Part shown: positions 1-8,632 of the stretch, one piece after another
How positions within the stretch are numbered: position 1 is the stretch's first letter
How the letters are laid out: every line of letters starts with the position of its first letter
Assembly (NCBI RefSeq): GCF_002943565.1
Contig: NZ_PJCH01000009.1
Coordinates: forward strand, 62,001 to 126,000
Length of the DNA stretch: 64,000 bases
DNA from: Hyphococcus luteus
GTDB taxonomy: Bacteria; Pseudomonadota; Alphaproteobacteria; Caulobacterales; Parvularculaceae
Direction of reading: 5' to 3'
Notes under the pieces: model-generated
Told to the model about the DNA's origin: nothing
Databases searched by the model: none
Seen by the model: the letters and a program-made list of their open reading frames with translations, nothing else
Translations under genes and position numbers: made by a program

Positions 1-1032
1 GTCCGGCGTTAAAATCTGAAGGTCGGGCAGGCCGCGCGCCGCCTCGACCCAGAGATTGCGCAGATAAGCGAGGCGTTCGGCTTTCAGCGCCGGGCCGATC
101 TCAAGGCCGAATTTCAAAGCCTCGGGCAGGGTCAGGACAGCGGCGAAATCCGACGTGCCGGTATGAATGCGGCCCGATATGCGGGTCTGCTCCCAGTCGC
201 CCGCGCCCGGATCGGGATCGATGGCGTTAAGGCGGCCTTTTTTGATATAGGCGAGGCCGACGCCGATGGGCGCGCCGATCCATTTATGGAGATTGTAGCC
301 GACGAAATCGGCGCCGAGATCGTCCGCCGTGAAATTCATCTGTCCCCATGAATGGGCCGCATCGACGATGCAGTCGACTCCCGCCTTTCTCGCTTCGGCG
401 ACGATCTTCTTCACCGGGATCGCGAGCCCCGTGCGGTGACTGATATGGGTGAGAAGGAGAAGCTTCACCGACGGATTGTCCGCAAGCGCTTTTTTGTAGA
501 AGGCGACGAGCCCGTCATGGGTCGACGGCTCGGGGATCGAGACCTTGACGACCGCGCAGCCGCTTTGAGCGGCGCGCCAGTCCATCATCGCCTGCATGGA
601 GCCGTAATCGAGATCGGCGTACATCACCGCGTCGCCGGGTTTTAAGCGGTTGTAGCGTGTGATCAGCGCTTTCAAGGCTTCGGTGGCGCCGCGCGTCAGC
701 GCGATTTCGTCTTCGCCCGCGCCGAGAAAGGAAGCGAGCTCGGCGTGAATGGCGCGATAGTCGTCGCCATAGGCGCGGCGGGCGTAATAGGAATTATCGT
801 GATTGACCTTTTTCAGGTTTTCGAAATAGCGCTCAGTCACCGGGCGCGCCATGACGCCCCAATTGCCGTTTTCGAGATTGACGATGTCTTTCTTGACGTC
901 ATAGGCCTTTGCGACCTCGCGCCAATAGGCTTCGTCCTCAACGGCGCCCTTATTCGCGCGCGCCGCCGAAATGAAAGAAGGCGCCGCCAGCGCGGCGGCG
1001 CCTTTCAATACTGTGCGTCGTGATGCTTTCAT
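1..1032 (-). CDS. Tat-exported class V aminotransferase-like PLP enzyme (3' end off window)
   Basis: The reverse strand is open from an ATG at 1032 to the window edge, giving 344 residues without the C-terminus. The N-terminus carries a twin-arginine signal (SRRTVLKG, then a short Ala-rich hydrophobic run), so the enzyme is probably exported folded. The body resembles the class V aminotransferase fold of the isopenicillin N epimerase-like group: an IVDAAHSWGQ segment supplies the Asp/His that contact the PLP ring, and NLHKWIG holds the likely Schiff-base lysine at residue 250. Substrate is unknown. It lies 13 bp downstream of the TonB receptor stop, on the same strand, so it may be co-transcribed with it. 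Family call is solid; the specific reaction is not. Confidence 0.85.
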   Translation of the reverse strand, partial: MKASRRTVLKGAAALAAPSFISAARANKGAVEDEAYWREVAKAYDVKKDIVNLENGNWGVMARPVTERYFENLKKVNHDNSYYARRAYGDDYRAIHAELASFLGAGEDEIALTRGATEALKALITRYNRLKPGDAVMYADLDYGSMQAMMDWRAAQSGCAVVKVSIPEPSTHDGLVAFYKKALADNPSVKLLLLTHISHRTGLAIPVKKIVAEARKAGVDCIVDAAHSWGQMNFTADDLGADFVGYNLHKWIGAPIGVGLAYIKKGRLNAIDPDPGAGDWEQTRISGRIHTGTSDFAAVLTLPEALKFGLEIGPALKAERLAYLRNLWVEAARGLPDLQILTPD

Positions 1033-1045
1033 GCTTGTGAAGCTA

Positions 1046-3433
1046 TCACAGTTTCACGTCGAGCCGAACATAATAGAAGCCGCCATCGGTGTCGTAAGGC
1101 GCGTTGCGCGAATAGATGAGGCCGCGATTGGCCTGGAACTCCGCTTCGTCCGGATAATTGTCGAAGACGTTTTCCGCGCCCGCCCGGATCGAAAGCTGAT
1201 CCGTGAACCGATAGGTCGCCGCGAGATCGAGGAATGTCTCGCCGCCAAACGCCTGGAAGATGTCGCCGTCGGCGTTGAACGAATAGTCCGTCCATCCCCC
1301 GTAATAACGCGCGCGGGCGAAGAGCTCGAGCGCGCCCAGCGCATAAGACGCAGACGCCGTCGCCGTATGGTTCGGCAGCACTTCCTCGAAGCGCACCCGG
1401 GTCGTCTCATTCGCGGCGAGATCGCCGTCGGTGACTTTCGTCGAGTTGTAGTTGTAAGCGCCGGTGAGGGTGAGATCGCCCGGACCGGCCTGCATCGCGT
1501 AAGAGGCGACGACATCGACGCCGCGGGTGCGGGTGTCGAAATCGTTCTGGAAGAAATTGACGCGCGTGATGCCTTCGCCGCCGGGCACGCCGAGGGCGAC
1601 GAATTCAGCCTGTTCTTCCGGCGTCGGGTTGAAGGTTTGCGAGGTGCCGAAGCGGTCGGAAATGTTGATCTGGTAAAGATCGACCGTCGCGGTGAAGCCG
1701 CCCTCGCTCCAGGCGAGGCCGATCGTATAGTTTTCCGACTCTTCAGCGTCGAGCGAGCGGATATTTGCATCCGGACGCGCATTGATGACTTCGGCGACGG
1801 GGCCGAGCGGGCTGAAGCGGCCGGCGGTGAAGATGTTGAGCGTCACCGTATCGAGCCCTTGCGAGGTGCGCTCTGAGAAGAGCTGGCCCGGGGTCGGCGC
1901 GCGAAAGCCGGTGGAGGCGGTGGCCCTGAGCGCGAAAGACGGCGTGATTTCAAAACGCGTGGAGATTTTCCCGTCGAGGGAGTCGCCATATTCGCTGAAA
2001 TCTTCGTAACGCCCGGCAAGACCCAGCGTCCAGAACGCCGTCACCGGGATTTCGACGTCGATGTAACCGGCGTAGCTTGTCTGATCGAATTCGCCGGCCT
2101 GCGCTTCGGAGTAGCCGGGGAAGCCGTTGGAGCCGGAAGGAAGGCCGTCCGCCGCGCCCGCTCCGATGGCGTAGGAGGCCGGATCGCCGGCGACGATTTC
2201 ATAGGTTTCTTCGCGGCGTTCGCCGCCCCAGGCGATGTTGACGGGTTCTGCGAAAAAACCGGAATCCCATTCATAACCGAAATCGACATTCACGTTGAAT
2301 TCGCGCTGAACGAGATTGCCCGGATCGAACGATGTCGGGCTGTCGGGGCCGAGCGAGGCGTTAATGGTGTCGTAGATGAAGTAGTCAATTTCGTTGCGGC
2401 CGTAGCCTGCGCTCACATCATAGCTGAACGGGCCGTCGCCATTGCCGCGCAAGCCCCCGGCGATGGAATAGTCTTCGTCGTCCTGGCCGAATTGCGGCGT
2501 GAAGCCGGTCGGATAGATGTCATTGAGATCGAAACCAGGGAACGCTGCGCTCGGGTTGAAGGCGCTCGTGGTCGTCGGGTTGCGCCAGTTGAAGTCCGAT
2601 ACGCCCGTGCCCCAGCCGTAAGTCCCGAAGGCGTAAAGCTCGGTCACGCCTGCGTCGAAGGCGCTGTTGACGGCGAAGCGGTAAGAGGTGCGTTCGGGCT
2701 GGCCCCAGTTCTGCACCGGGTTCGGCACGTCGAGATCGGGATTGGCCGCCTGAAGATCGATGGCGTCCTGGCGCTGGCGCGTGCGCGAGGTGCGCGCGGA
2801 GTCGGAAAACTCGAAGGTGGCGTTCAAAAATCCGTAATCGCCGGCGAGACCGCCTTGGACGCCTGCACGGTACTGGTCGCCGTCATTCTCGTAATATTGC
2901 CCGTACTGGCCGAAGGCGCTGAGGCCCGGTTCGTCGTCGAGAATGATGTTGATGACGCCGGCGATGGCGTCCGAGCCGTATTGCGCCGAGGCGCCGTCGC
3001 GCAGGACTTCGATGCGTTTCACCGCGAAAGACGGGATCTGCGCCAGGTCCGGCGCCTGTGCGCCGTTCGAGCCGAGAAGAGCCGAGCGGTGGCGGCGCTT
3101 GCCGTTGACCAGAACTAGCGTGTGGTCCGGCGAAAGATTGCGCAAACGGGCGGGCCGCACGAAGATGAGGCCGTCATTCATGGGCAGGCGCTGCACATTG
3201 AAGGACGGCGCCAGTTGGGCGAGCGAGTCCATGATTTCATCGGACGCGGTGAGATCGAGCGCGTCGTCGGAAATCACGTCGACCGGCGCGAGACTGTCGA
3301 ACGCCGTGCGCCCTTCTGCGCGCGTGCCGGTGACGATAATCGTATCGCCGCTTTGTGTTTCAGCTTGCGCATAAGCTTGCGCCGCCGCGCTGACAATGAG
3401 CGCGAGCGCGATGACAGAAAGTTTCTTGAACAT
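1046..3433 (-). CDS. TonB-dependent outer-membrane receptor
   Basis: Encodes 795 residues. The chosen ATG at 3433 follows an AAGGTGGGG ribosome site and begins a Sec signal peptide (MFKKLSVIALALIVSAAAQA). After the signal comes a TonB-box-like DTIIVTGTR segment, a plug domain (about residues 35-160, including RIEVLRDGASAQYGSDAIAGVINI) and a long beta-barrel rich in aromatic alternating strands to the C-terminus. The barrel should sit in the outer membrane and import a large ligand using TonB/ExbBD energy. The ligand cannot be read from sequence; no Fe-siderophore enzyme or sugar hydrolase is adjacent, only the aminotransferase-like gene downstream. A longer in-frame start upstream lacks a signal peptide and was rejected. 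Confidence 0.95.
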   Translation of the reverse strand: MFKKLSVIALALIVSAAAQAYAQAETQSGDTIIVTGTRAEGRTAFDSLAPVDVISDDALDLTASDEIMDSLAQLAPSFNVQRLPMNDGLIFVRPARLRNLSPDHTLVLVNGKRRHRSALLGSNGAQAPDLAQIPSFAVKRIEVLRDGASAQYGSDAIAGVINIILDDEPGLSAFGQYGQYYENDGDQYRAGVQGGLAGDYGFLNATFEFSDSARTSRTRQRQDAIDLQAANPDLDVPNPVQNWGQPERTSYRFAVNSAFDAGVTELYAFGTYGWGTGVSDFNWRNPTTTSAFNPSAAFPGFDLNDIYPTGFTPQFGQDDEDYSIAGGLRGNGDGPFSYDVSAGYGRNEIDYFIYDTINASLGPDSPTSFDPGNLVQREFNVNVDFGYEWDSGFFAEPVNIAWGGERREETYEIVAGDPASYAIGAGAADGLPSGSNGFPGYSEAQAGEFDQTSYAGYIDVEIPVTAFWTLGLAGRYEDFSEYGDSLDGKISTRFEITPSFALRATASTGFRAPTPGQLFSERTSQGLDTVTLNIFTAGRFSPLGPVAEVINARPDANIRSLDAEESENYTIGLAWSEGGFTATVDLYQINISDRFGTSQTFNPTPEEQAEFVALGVPGGEGITRVNFFQNDFDTRTRGVDVVASYAMQAGPGDLTLTGAYNYNSTKVTDGDLAANETTRVRFEEVLPNHTATASASYALGALELFARARYYGGWTDYSFNADGDIFQAFGGETFLDLAATYRFTDQLSIRAGAENVFDNYPDEAEFQANRGLIYSRNAPYDTDGGFYYVRLDVKL

Positions 3434-3671
3434 ACCCCACCTTTTAAAGGAACACTGATGTGGGGCATTAATCAGACTGTGATGACGGTTTTGTTTTAGA
3501 ATTGTGAGGGTTTTTTGACCATTGCCGCGGGGCGGGAAAAGCCTTTTCAAACGCCATTTCGGCGCGCCATGGTTTTATTCTCAAGAGAAATCAAAGCGCG
3601 CTTATTGCGCTCCCGGTTTGACCGCTATCCGGTCCGCTTTTAAAAATAGAATGCTTTTAAGATGGAAGCCC

Positions 3672-4523
3672 ATGACCGACATCACTGTTAAAAACGACGG
3701 CCTTGATCTCACCGCCTCTGTTTACGGGCCGGAAGGCGCGCCGGACATCCTCTTTCTTCACGGCATCGCCGGCTCGCGCGACACCTGGGAGGAGGCGGCG
3801 CGCCGTTATGAAGACCGCTTTCATGTCTGGACGCTCGATTTTCGCGGGCACGGCCATTCGGACCGCGCGGGCTCTTATTTTGTGGAGGATTACGCTTCGG
3901 ACGCTGCGGCGATGCTCGATTTTATCCGTAGACCAACGATCGTTGCCGGTCATTCGCTGGGCGCCGTCGCCGCTGCTTATCTTGGGCATGAACCGCACCG
4001 GTTTTTGAAGGCGCTCTTTTTAGAAGACCCGCCCTATTTTATGGACGATCGGGATGATTTCGAAAATTCCGGCCCTGCGAAAGCCTTCGCGGCGATCCAT
4101 GCCTTCTTGGAGGAGGCAAAACTGACCGGCGCCGCTTTCGACCGCTATCTTGAATGGACTAGGACGATGCCGACGGCGTTGGGCGGACCGCGCAGCGACC
4201 ATACAAGCCCGCGGCATCTCTTGAGCGCAGCGTCCGGTTATATGCGTCAGGACCCGGCCTGTTGGGAGGCTGCGCGCTCGACAGCGCAGTTTGAAAGTTT
4301 CGACCCGAGTAAGCCGCTTAAAGTTCCGACCTTTTTGTTGCGTGCCGATCCCGCGTTAGGCGCAGCGATTCTGGCCGGACATGAAAAGCGCTTCGTTGCG
4401 GCGAATCCCGGCGCCCGGATTGTCCTGGTCGAGGGCGCCTCCCACCGCATTCATGCGACTCGCGCTTCGGAGCCGCGCTTTTTCGAAGAACTCGACGGGT
4501 TTCTTCAAACACACGCCGGATAA
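3672..4523 (+). CDS. alpha/beta hydrolase
   Basis: Encodes 283 residues from an ATG at 3672; upstream in-frame codons give no plausible protein. The alpha/beta-hydrolase pattern is complete: oxyanion-hole HGIAG at residues 30-34, DFRGHGHSD at 56-64, nucleophile elbow GHSLG with Ser95, and a late GASHRIH segment supplying the catalytic His. No signal peptide, so cytoplasmic. Such enzymes cleave esters, lactones, epoxides or C-C bonds, and the substrate cannot be assigned. It is divergent from the TonB receptor across about 240 bp and convergent with the PEP-CTERM gene. Confidence 0.9.
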   Translation: MTDITVKNDGLDLTASVYGPEGAPDILFLHGIAGSRDTWEEAARRYEDRFHVWTLDFRGHGHSDRAGSYFVEDYASDAAAMLDFIRRPTIVAGHSLGAVAAAYLGHEPHRFLKALFLEDPPYFMDDRDDFENSGPAKAFAAIHAFLEEAKLTGAAFDRYLEWTRTMPTALGGPRSDHTSPRHLLSAASGYMRQDPACWEAARSTAQFESFDPSKPLKVPTFLLRADPALGAAILAGHEKRFVAANPGARIVLVEGASHRIHATRASEPRFFEELDGFLQTHAG

Positions 4524-4552
4524 AAAAGAAAAGGCCGGGCGAACCCGGCCTT
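4522..4552 (-). terminator. Rho-independent terminator of the PEP-CTERM gene
   Basis: A perfect 9-bp stem (AAGGCCGGG / CCCGGCCTT, 4531-4539 with 4544-4552) closes a four-base loop. On the reverse strand it is followed by TTTTCTTTTTT, the expected U-tract, so it ends transcripts of the reverse-strand gene at 4576-5268. It overlaps the stop codon of the forward hydrolase and could slow that transcript too. Confidence 0.85.
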
Positions 4553-4575
4553 CTCATCCCCCACGATGACTTTGT

Positions 4576-5268
4576 TCAGACGCGGCTGCGCTGTTTGCGG
4601 CTTGCAAAGCCGAGACCGGCAATGCCGGAAAGAAGCAGCGGCAGGGCGCCCGGGATCGGCACGGCCGAGGTGAGAAGGTCCTGGGTGCCGCGCGCATGGA
4701 AGACGTCGACCGCACTGGCGAGATAATCGCCGGAGATGATCAGCGCCCAAAGGCTTTGCGCTTCGGAAAGCACGTCAGAGGTGAAAAGTTTGAAGTCGCC
4801 GGCGGCGAGATCGAAGGAGGTCGCGCCGTCTTCGACGATTTCCCAGACGATGGCCTGGGCGGCGGCGGCGGTGTTCGCATTTTTGAGGGCGAAATCGGCG
4901 GTCATGAGATCGCCATAGAGGACGCCCAGGGCTTCGAGGTCGTCCGAAGAGCCGAAATAGTCGCCGCCCGCGACGCGCTCGTGATCTTTCGGCAGGGAGA
5001 GATATTCCGAAAGCTGAAGGCAGAAAGTGACGAAATCGGTCCAGCCGCCATTTTCGTCATGCTGCAGGGAGAAGGCCCCCGCCTGAACATTGCGGTTCGA
5101 CCCGTCATGCTGGATTGAGATGGAGCGGCCGAGCCCGGTGGCGAAGACCGAGCCGCCATTGTCCGGATTGTCCCGGATCGAGACGGTCGCCGCATTGGCG
5201 GCGGCGGGCAGGGCGATGGCGGCGGCGAGGCCGGCCAGACCGGCGAAAACTGTTTTAAGGCGCAACAC
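4576..5268 (-). CDS. VPLPA-type PEP-CTERM surface protein with possible Cys-Gln thioester domain
   Basis: Encodes 230 residues from a GTG at 5268 placed 8 nt after GGAG; an in-frame ATG at 5292 is the alternative. Residues 1-26 are a Sec signal ending AANA. The C-terminus is VPIPGALPLLLSGIAGLGF followed by SRKQR: short recognition motif, one membrane helix and a basic tail, matching the VPLPA variant of PEP-CTERM sorting signals. It should therefore be cleaved and anchored by the exosortase at 17436-19064. The mature part holds a single cysteine in FCLQ (Cys83) and a QAIVWEI segment (Gln138), a pairing that resembles thioester (TQXA-like) adhesin domains. The sorting signal is clear; the thioester is inference. 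Confidence 0.85.
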   Translation of the reverse strand: MLRLKTVFAGLAGLAAAIALPAAANAATVSIRDNPDNGGSVFATGLGRSISIQHDGSNRNVQAGAFSLQHDENGGWTDFVTFCLQLSEYLSLPKDHERVAGGDYFGSSDDLEALGVLYGDLMTADFALKNANTAAAAQAIVWEIVEDGATSFDLAAGDFKLFTSDVLSEAQSLWALIISGDYLASAVDVFHARGTQDLLTSAVPIPGALPLLLSGIAGLGFASRKQRSRV

Positions 5269-5420
5269 TTTATTAACTCCTTGCAGCGGCATTGGGTGTT
5301 TCGCCCTCTCCGTTTCAAGAAGGAGGCCAGCCGCCTCAACGCCGCGGGGGCCTCCGGCAGCCCGTTTGACCGGCGTTCGGGGAAGGGTTAAGGCGTCGCT
5401 TTTCGACAGCTGGAACACCC

Positions 5421-6749
5421 ATGACCGTCAAAGTCCGCTTTGCGCCGTCCCCCACCGGAAAAATCCATGTGGGCAATGTGCGCGCCGCCCTCTGGAACTG
5501 GCTTTTCGCCCGCAAATCCGGCGGGATTTTCGTCCTCCGGATCGACGACACCGATCTCGAGCGCTCGACCAAGGCCTTCGAGGACGGCATCCGCGCCGAT
5601 CTCGCCTGGCTGGGGCTCGATTATGACGAGACCTTCAGCCAGTCCGCGCGTTTCGACCGCTATGACGCGGCGGTGGAGAAGCTGAAGGCGGCGGAGCTCC
5701 TTTATCCCTGTTACGAGAGCGCCGAAGAGCTCGACCGCAAGCGCAAGATCCAGCGCGCCCGCGGCCTGCCGCCGGTTTACGACCGCGCGGCGCTGGCCCT
5801 GACGGACGATCAGATCGCCGCGTATGAAGCGGAAGGCCGGAAGCCGCACTGGCGCTTCAAGCTCTCCCAGGGCGTTGTCAAATGGGACGACCTCATCCGC
5901 GGCGAGACCACGGTGGACACGGCGAGCGTTTCCGATCCGGTGCTGATCCGCGAAGACGGCATGTATCTTTATACGCTGCCGAGCTGCGTCGACGATATCG
6001 ATTCCAAGATCACCCATGTGATGCGCGGCGAGGATCACGTCACCAATACGGGCGTGCAGATCGAGCTGATGAAAGCGCTGGGCGGCGAGCCGCCGCAATT
6101 CGCCCATCACTCGCTGCTGGTCGGCGCAGACGGCGAGGGCCTGTCGAAACGGCTCGGCTCGCTCTCGATCGAGGCGATGCGCGAGGACGGTCTCGAACCC
6201 GCGGCGATCACCAGCCTGCTTGCGAAACTCGGCACCGCCGATCCGGTGCTGCCGCAGCCCGATCTTCAGGCGCTCGCGGAAAGCTTCGACTTCGACCGCG
6301 TCGGCCGCGCGCCGGCGCGCTTCGACATGGCCGAGCTCGAGGCATTGAACGCCAAGATCCTGCACGAGACGCCTTACGATAAAGTCGCGGACCGGCTCGA
6401 AAAAATCGGCGTTTCCGAAGCGCTTTGGGAAGCGGTGAAAGGGAATATCACGCGCCTGAAAGACGCCGCCGCGTGGATCGAAGTGGTCGACGGCGCGGTC
6501 GATCCGGTGATTGAGGATCAGGACTTCGCCAAAGCCGCCGCGGCGCTGGTGCCCGATCAACTGGATACGGACAGCTGGACGGCGTTCACCAACGCCGTGA
6601 AGGAAAAAACCGGCGCCAAAGGCAAGGCCCTTTTCATGCCCTTGCGCCTTGCCCTCACGGGCCGCCAGCGCGGGCCGGAAATGGCCGCGCTGTTTCCGCT
6701 GATCGGATCGGAGAAAGCCCGCGCCCGCCTGAACGGCGAGCGCGCCTGA
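5421..6749 (+). CDS. gltX: glutamyl-tRNA synthetase
   Basis: Encodes 442 residues. The class I Rossmann core opens with PSPTGKIHVGN (HIGH-like motif, residues 9-19) and has the KMSKS-like loop as LSKRLG (residues 241-246). The C-terminal half is the all-helical anticodon-binding region of bacterial GluRS. It attaches Glu to tRNA-Glu and, in many alphaproteobacteria, also to tRNA-Gln for later amidation by GatCAB. Alphaproteobacteria often carry two GltX paralogues. I cannot tell from this window which one this is, nor its tRNA specificity. It is divergent from the PEP-CTERM gene and followed by a large nested palindrome. Confidence 0.93.
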   Translation: MTVKVRFAPSPTGKIHVGNVRAALWNWLFARKSGGIFVLRIDDTDLERSTKAFEDGIRADLAWLGLDYDETFSQSARFDRYDAAVEKLKAAELLYPCYESAEELDRKRKIQRARGLPPVYDRAALALTDDQIAAYEAEGRKPHWRFKLSQGVVKWDDLIRGETTVDTASVSDPVLIREDGMYLYTLPSCVDDIDSKITHVMRGEDHVTNTGVQIELMKALGGEPPQFAHHSLLVGADGEGLSKRLGSLSIEAMREDGLEPAAITSLLAKLGTADPVLPQPDLQALAESFDFDRVGRAPARFDMAELEALNAKILHETPYDKVADRLEKIGVSEALWEAVKGNITRLKDAAAWIEVVDGAVDPVIEDQDFAKAAAALVPDQLDTDSWTAFTNAVKEKTGAKGKALFMPLRLALTGRQRGPEMAALFPLIGSEKARARLNGERA

Positions 6750-6750
6750 A

Positions 6751-6945
6751 GAGCCTAACGCCAAACCCGCATCATCGTCCCCCCCCCCCCCCCCGGGTCC
6801 GGCCAAAGGCCGGCCCGAGGACAAGCTTCGAGACGCCCAATCGTCTTCATCCTGAGGGCGCGCATGCAATGCGCGCGTCTCGAAGGACGAAGACGATTGG
6901 GCTCCTCAGGATGAAGAGATGATGATGCGGGTTTGGCCTCAGGCT
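6751..6945. repeat. Nested palindromic intergenic element with C16 tract
   Basis: The gap between convergent gltX and the LOG gene is almost entirely inverted repeats. Outer arms: GAGCCT (6751-6756) with AGGCTC (6940-6945), and a perfect 15-bp arm CCAAACCCGCATCAT (6761-6775) with its complement at 6922-6936. Inner perfect arms: 6836-6848 with 6889-6901 (13 bp), TTCATCCTGAGG 6846-6857 with 6904-6915, and CTTCGAGACG 6826-6835 with 6876-6885. The core is GCGCGCAT-gca-ATGCGCGC (6858-6876). A run of 16 C lies at 6779-6794. Several of these pairings compete, so alternative folds exist. No open frame or terminal inverted repeat with target duplication was seen. Confidence 0.8.
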
Positions 6946-6955
6946 CTGTAAAGAC

Positions 6956-7510
6956 TTACGCGCGGGCGCGCAGCATGCGTTTTTCCGCCGTGTCGAACAC
7001 CGCTTCGACATTGTCGACGAAGATCAGATCGTCGACCAGCAGCTTGTCGGCGAGCTCTTTTTCCACGAAGTGCTTGATCAGCTCGCGCAGCGGCGACCAG
7101 AAGCCGTTGATGTCGAGGACGATGATCGGCTTCTTGTGAAGGCCGAGCCGCGCCCAGGACAGAACCTCGACAAGTTCTTCCAGCGTGCCGATGCCGCCGG
7201 GCAGGGTGAGAAAAGCGTCCGACTCCTCATACATCAGCATTTTGCGCTCATGCATGTTGTCGACGATCTTATGATCGACGCCTTCGAGCACGCCTTCGAG
7301 TTCTACGAGAAAATCGGGGATGACGCCGAAAACCTTGCCGCCTGAATCGCGCGCTGCGCCGGCGGTCGCGCCCATGAGGCCGAGTTTTCCGCCCCCATAG
7401 ACGATACGGCAGCCGCGTCGGGCTGCTTCCTGTCCTACCGATATGGCGGCTTCTTTAAAGGCGGGATCGTTTCCGGGCCGCGAGCCGCAGTAAACACATA
7501 ATGATTTCAT
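6956..7510 (-). CDS. LOG family protein (cytokinin-riboside monophosphate phosphoribohydrolase-like)
   Basis: Encodes 184 residues. The family hallmark PGGIGTLEE is at residues 104-112, with the partner MHERK at 86-90 and a nucleotide-binding YGGGKLGLMG at 38-47, all as in TIGR00730/LOG proteins. Family members cleave the N-glycosidic bond of nucleoside 5'-monophosphates (AMP or N6-modified AMP) to release the base and ribose 5-phosphate. In bacteria the physiological role is often unclear. ATG at 7510 is preferred because the protein then begins MKSLCVYCGS like its relatives. It is divergent from the LysM gene over about 100 bp. Confidence 0.93.
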   Translation of the reverse strand: MKSLCVYCGSRPGNDPAFKEAAISVGQEAARRGCRIVYGGGKLGLMGATAGAARDSGGKVFGVIPDFLVELEGVLEGVDHKIVDNMHERKMLMYEESDAFLTLPGGIGTLEELVEVLSWARLGLHKKPIIVLDINGFWSPLRELIKHFVEKELADKLLVDDLIFVDNVEAVFDTAEKRMLRARA

Positions 7511-7612
7511 GGCCTTACACGTTTCTTGTTGTTGGGGTGGCATTGTACGCGGATTTCCATATGGGTAAAGTGTATTCGAGACATCCTAAGAAGCGTTAAG
7601 GAGCCTGTTCTC

Positions 7613-8620
7613 GTGCGCATCGTCATCATAATCCTGTTACTGATTGTCCTCGGTTTTATCGGCTGGAAGGCCGCCGAACGATTTAAGATCATCGAAGAAG
7701 AAAGCCCGACGCAGGAAACCGCCGCGCCGGCCGAACCCGATGCGCAAGAGCCCGCCGAAGAAGAGCCCGCCGAAGCGGCGCTCCCGAGTTTCGACATCGT
7801 GCGGGTCGACCGCTCGGGCTACGCCGTCATCGCCGGCCGCGCCAAGCCCGGCTCGGAAGTCACCATCTACGCCAATGATGAAGAGCTTGCGAAACTCCCC
7901 GCCGAGCCTGATGGAACCTGGGCGGTGGCGACGGACACGCCGCTCGACGCGGGGCCCGTGGAGCTCAGCCTCTCCATGGAAACCGAAGACGGCGTCATCG
8001 TCCGTTCCGAAGAGACGATCGTCATTTATGTGCCGGAACGCGAAGGCGACCTCCCGCTGGTCCTCAGAACGACGCCGGGCGGGGCGACGGAAGTCCTGCA
8101 GGAGCCGAGCGAACGCCCGGAAGGGCTCGGGCCCCTGTCGCTAGACGTCATCGACTATGACGACACCGGCGCGGTGATCTTTTCCGGCCGCGCCACGCCC
8201 AATCGCGTCGTCGAACTTTACATCAACCGCCAGCTGATCGGCCGCACGCCCGCAGACGAGGACGGGCGCTGGACGCTCGCTCCCGAAGTGCAGATCGAGC
8301 CCGGGGTCTATCAGTTGCTGGTGATCCAGCTCGATCAGGACGGCCGGCCGGAATATGCGATCGAGCTGCCGTTCCAGCGCGAACGCCCCGATCAAATCGA
8401 TATTCGCGATGGCAGGGTCGTCGTCCAGCCCGGCAACAGCCTGTGGCGCATTGCGCGCAGCGCCTATGGCGAGGGCGCGCAATATACGATCATCTACGCG
8501 GCGAATGCGGCGCAGATCCGCAATCCGGACCTGATCTATCCCGGCCAGATTTTCGACGTGCCGGGCGCCGAGGAGGAGGAAACGCAAGACGCGCCTGCGG
8601 AGGAAGAAGAGGCGAACTAG
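7613..8620 (+). CDS. Membrane-anchored protein with tandem Ig-like repeats and C-terminal LysM
   Basis: Encodes 335 residues from a GTG at 7613 with AAGGAG nine bases upstream. Residues 2-17 form one hydrophobic helix (RIVIIILLLIVLGFIGW), followed by a Pro/Glu/Ala-rich acidic linker. Two related beta-rich modules follow (SFDIVRVDRSGYAVIAGRA and LSLDVIDYDDTGAVIFSGRA mark their starts), of the kind found in bacterial Ig-like proteins. The end is a LysM domain (NSLWRIARSAYG ... NPDLIYPGQIFDVPG), which binds the glycan strands of peptidoglycan, then an acidic tail. It probably tethers the inner membrane to the cell wall. Proteins with this layout are common in alphaproteobacteria and not functionally defined. 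Confidence 0.85.
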   Translation: MRIVIIILLLIVLGFIGWKAAERFKIIEEESPTQETAAPAEPDAQEPAEEEPAEAALPSFDIVRVDRSGYAVIAGRAKPGSEVTIYANDEELAKLPAEPDGTWAVATDTPLDAGPVELSLSMETEDGVIVRSEETIVIYVPEREGDLPLVLRTTPGGATEVLQEPSERPEGLGPLSLDVIDYDDTGAVIFSGRATPNRVVELYINRQLIGRTPADEDGRWTLAPEVQIEPGVYQLLVIQLDQDGRPEYAIELPFQRERPDQIDIRDGRVVVQPGNSLWRIARSAYGEGAQYTIIYAANAAQIRNPDLIYPGQIFDVPGAEEEETQDAPAEEEEAN

Positions 8621-8632
8621 GCCGCCTCGCGG

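Noticed and set aside
6779-6794. C16 tract as a phase-variable switch
   Set aside because: It lies outside any reading frame and is not next to a promoter, so on/off switching is not supported; an artefact is possible. It is kept only as part of the palindromic element.
5388-6869. Reverse open frame (about 490 codons) opposite gltX
   Set aside because: Mirror of a confirmed aminoacyl-tRNA synthetase; the product has no coherent domain.
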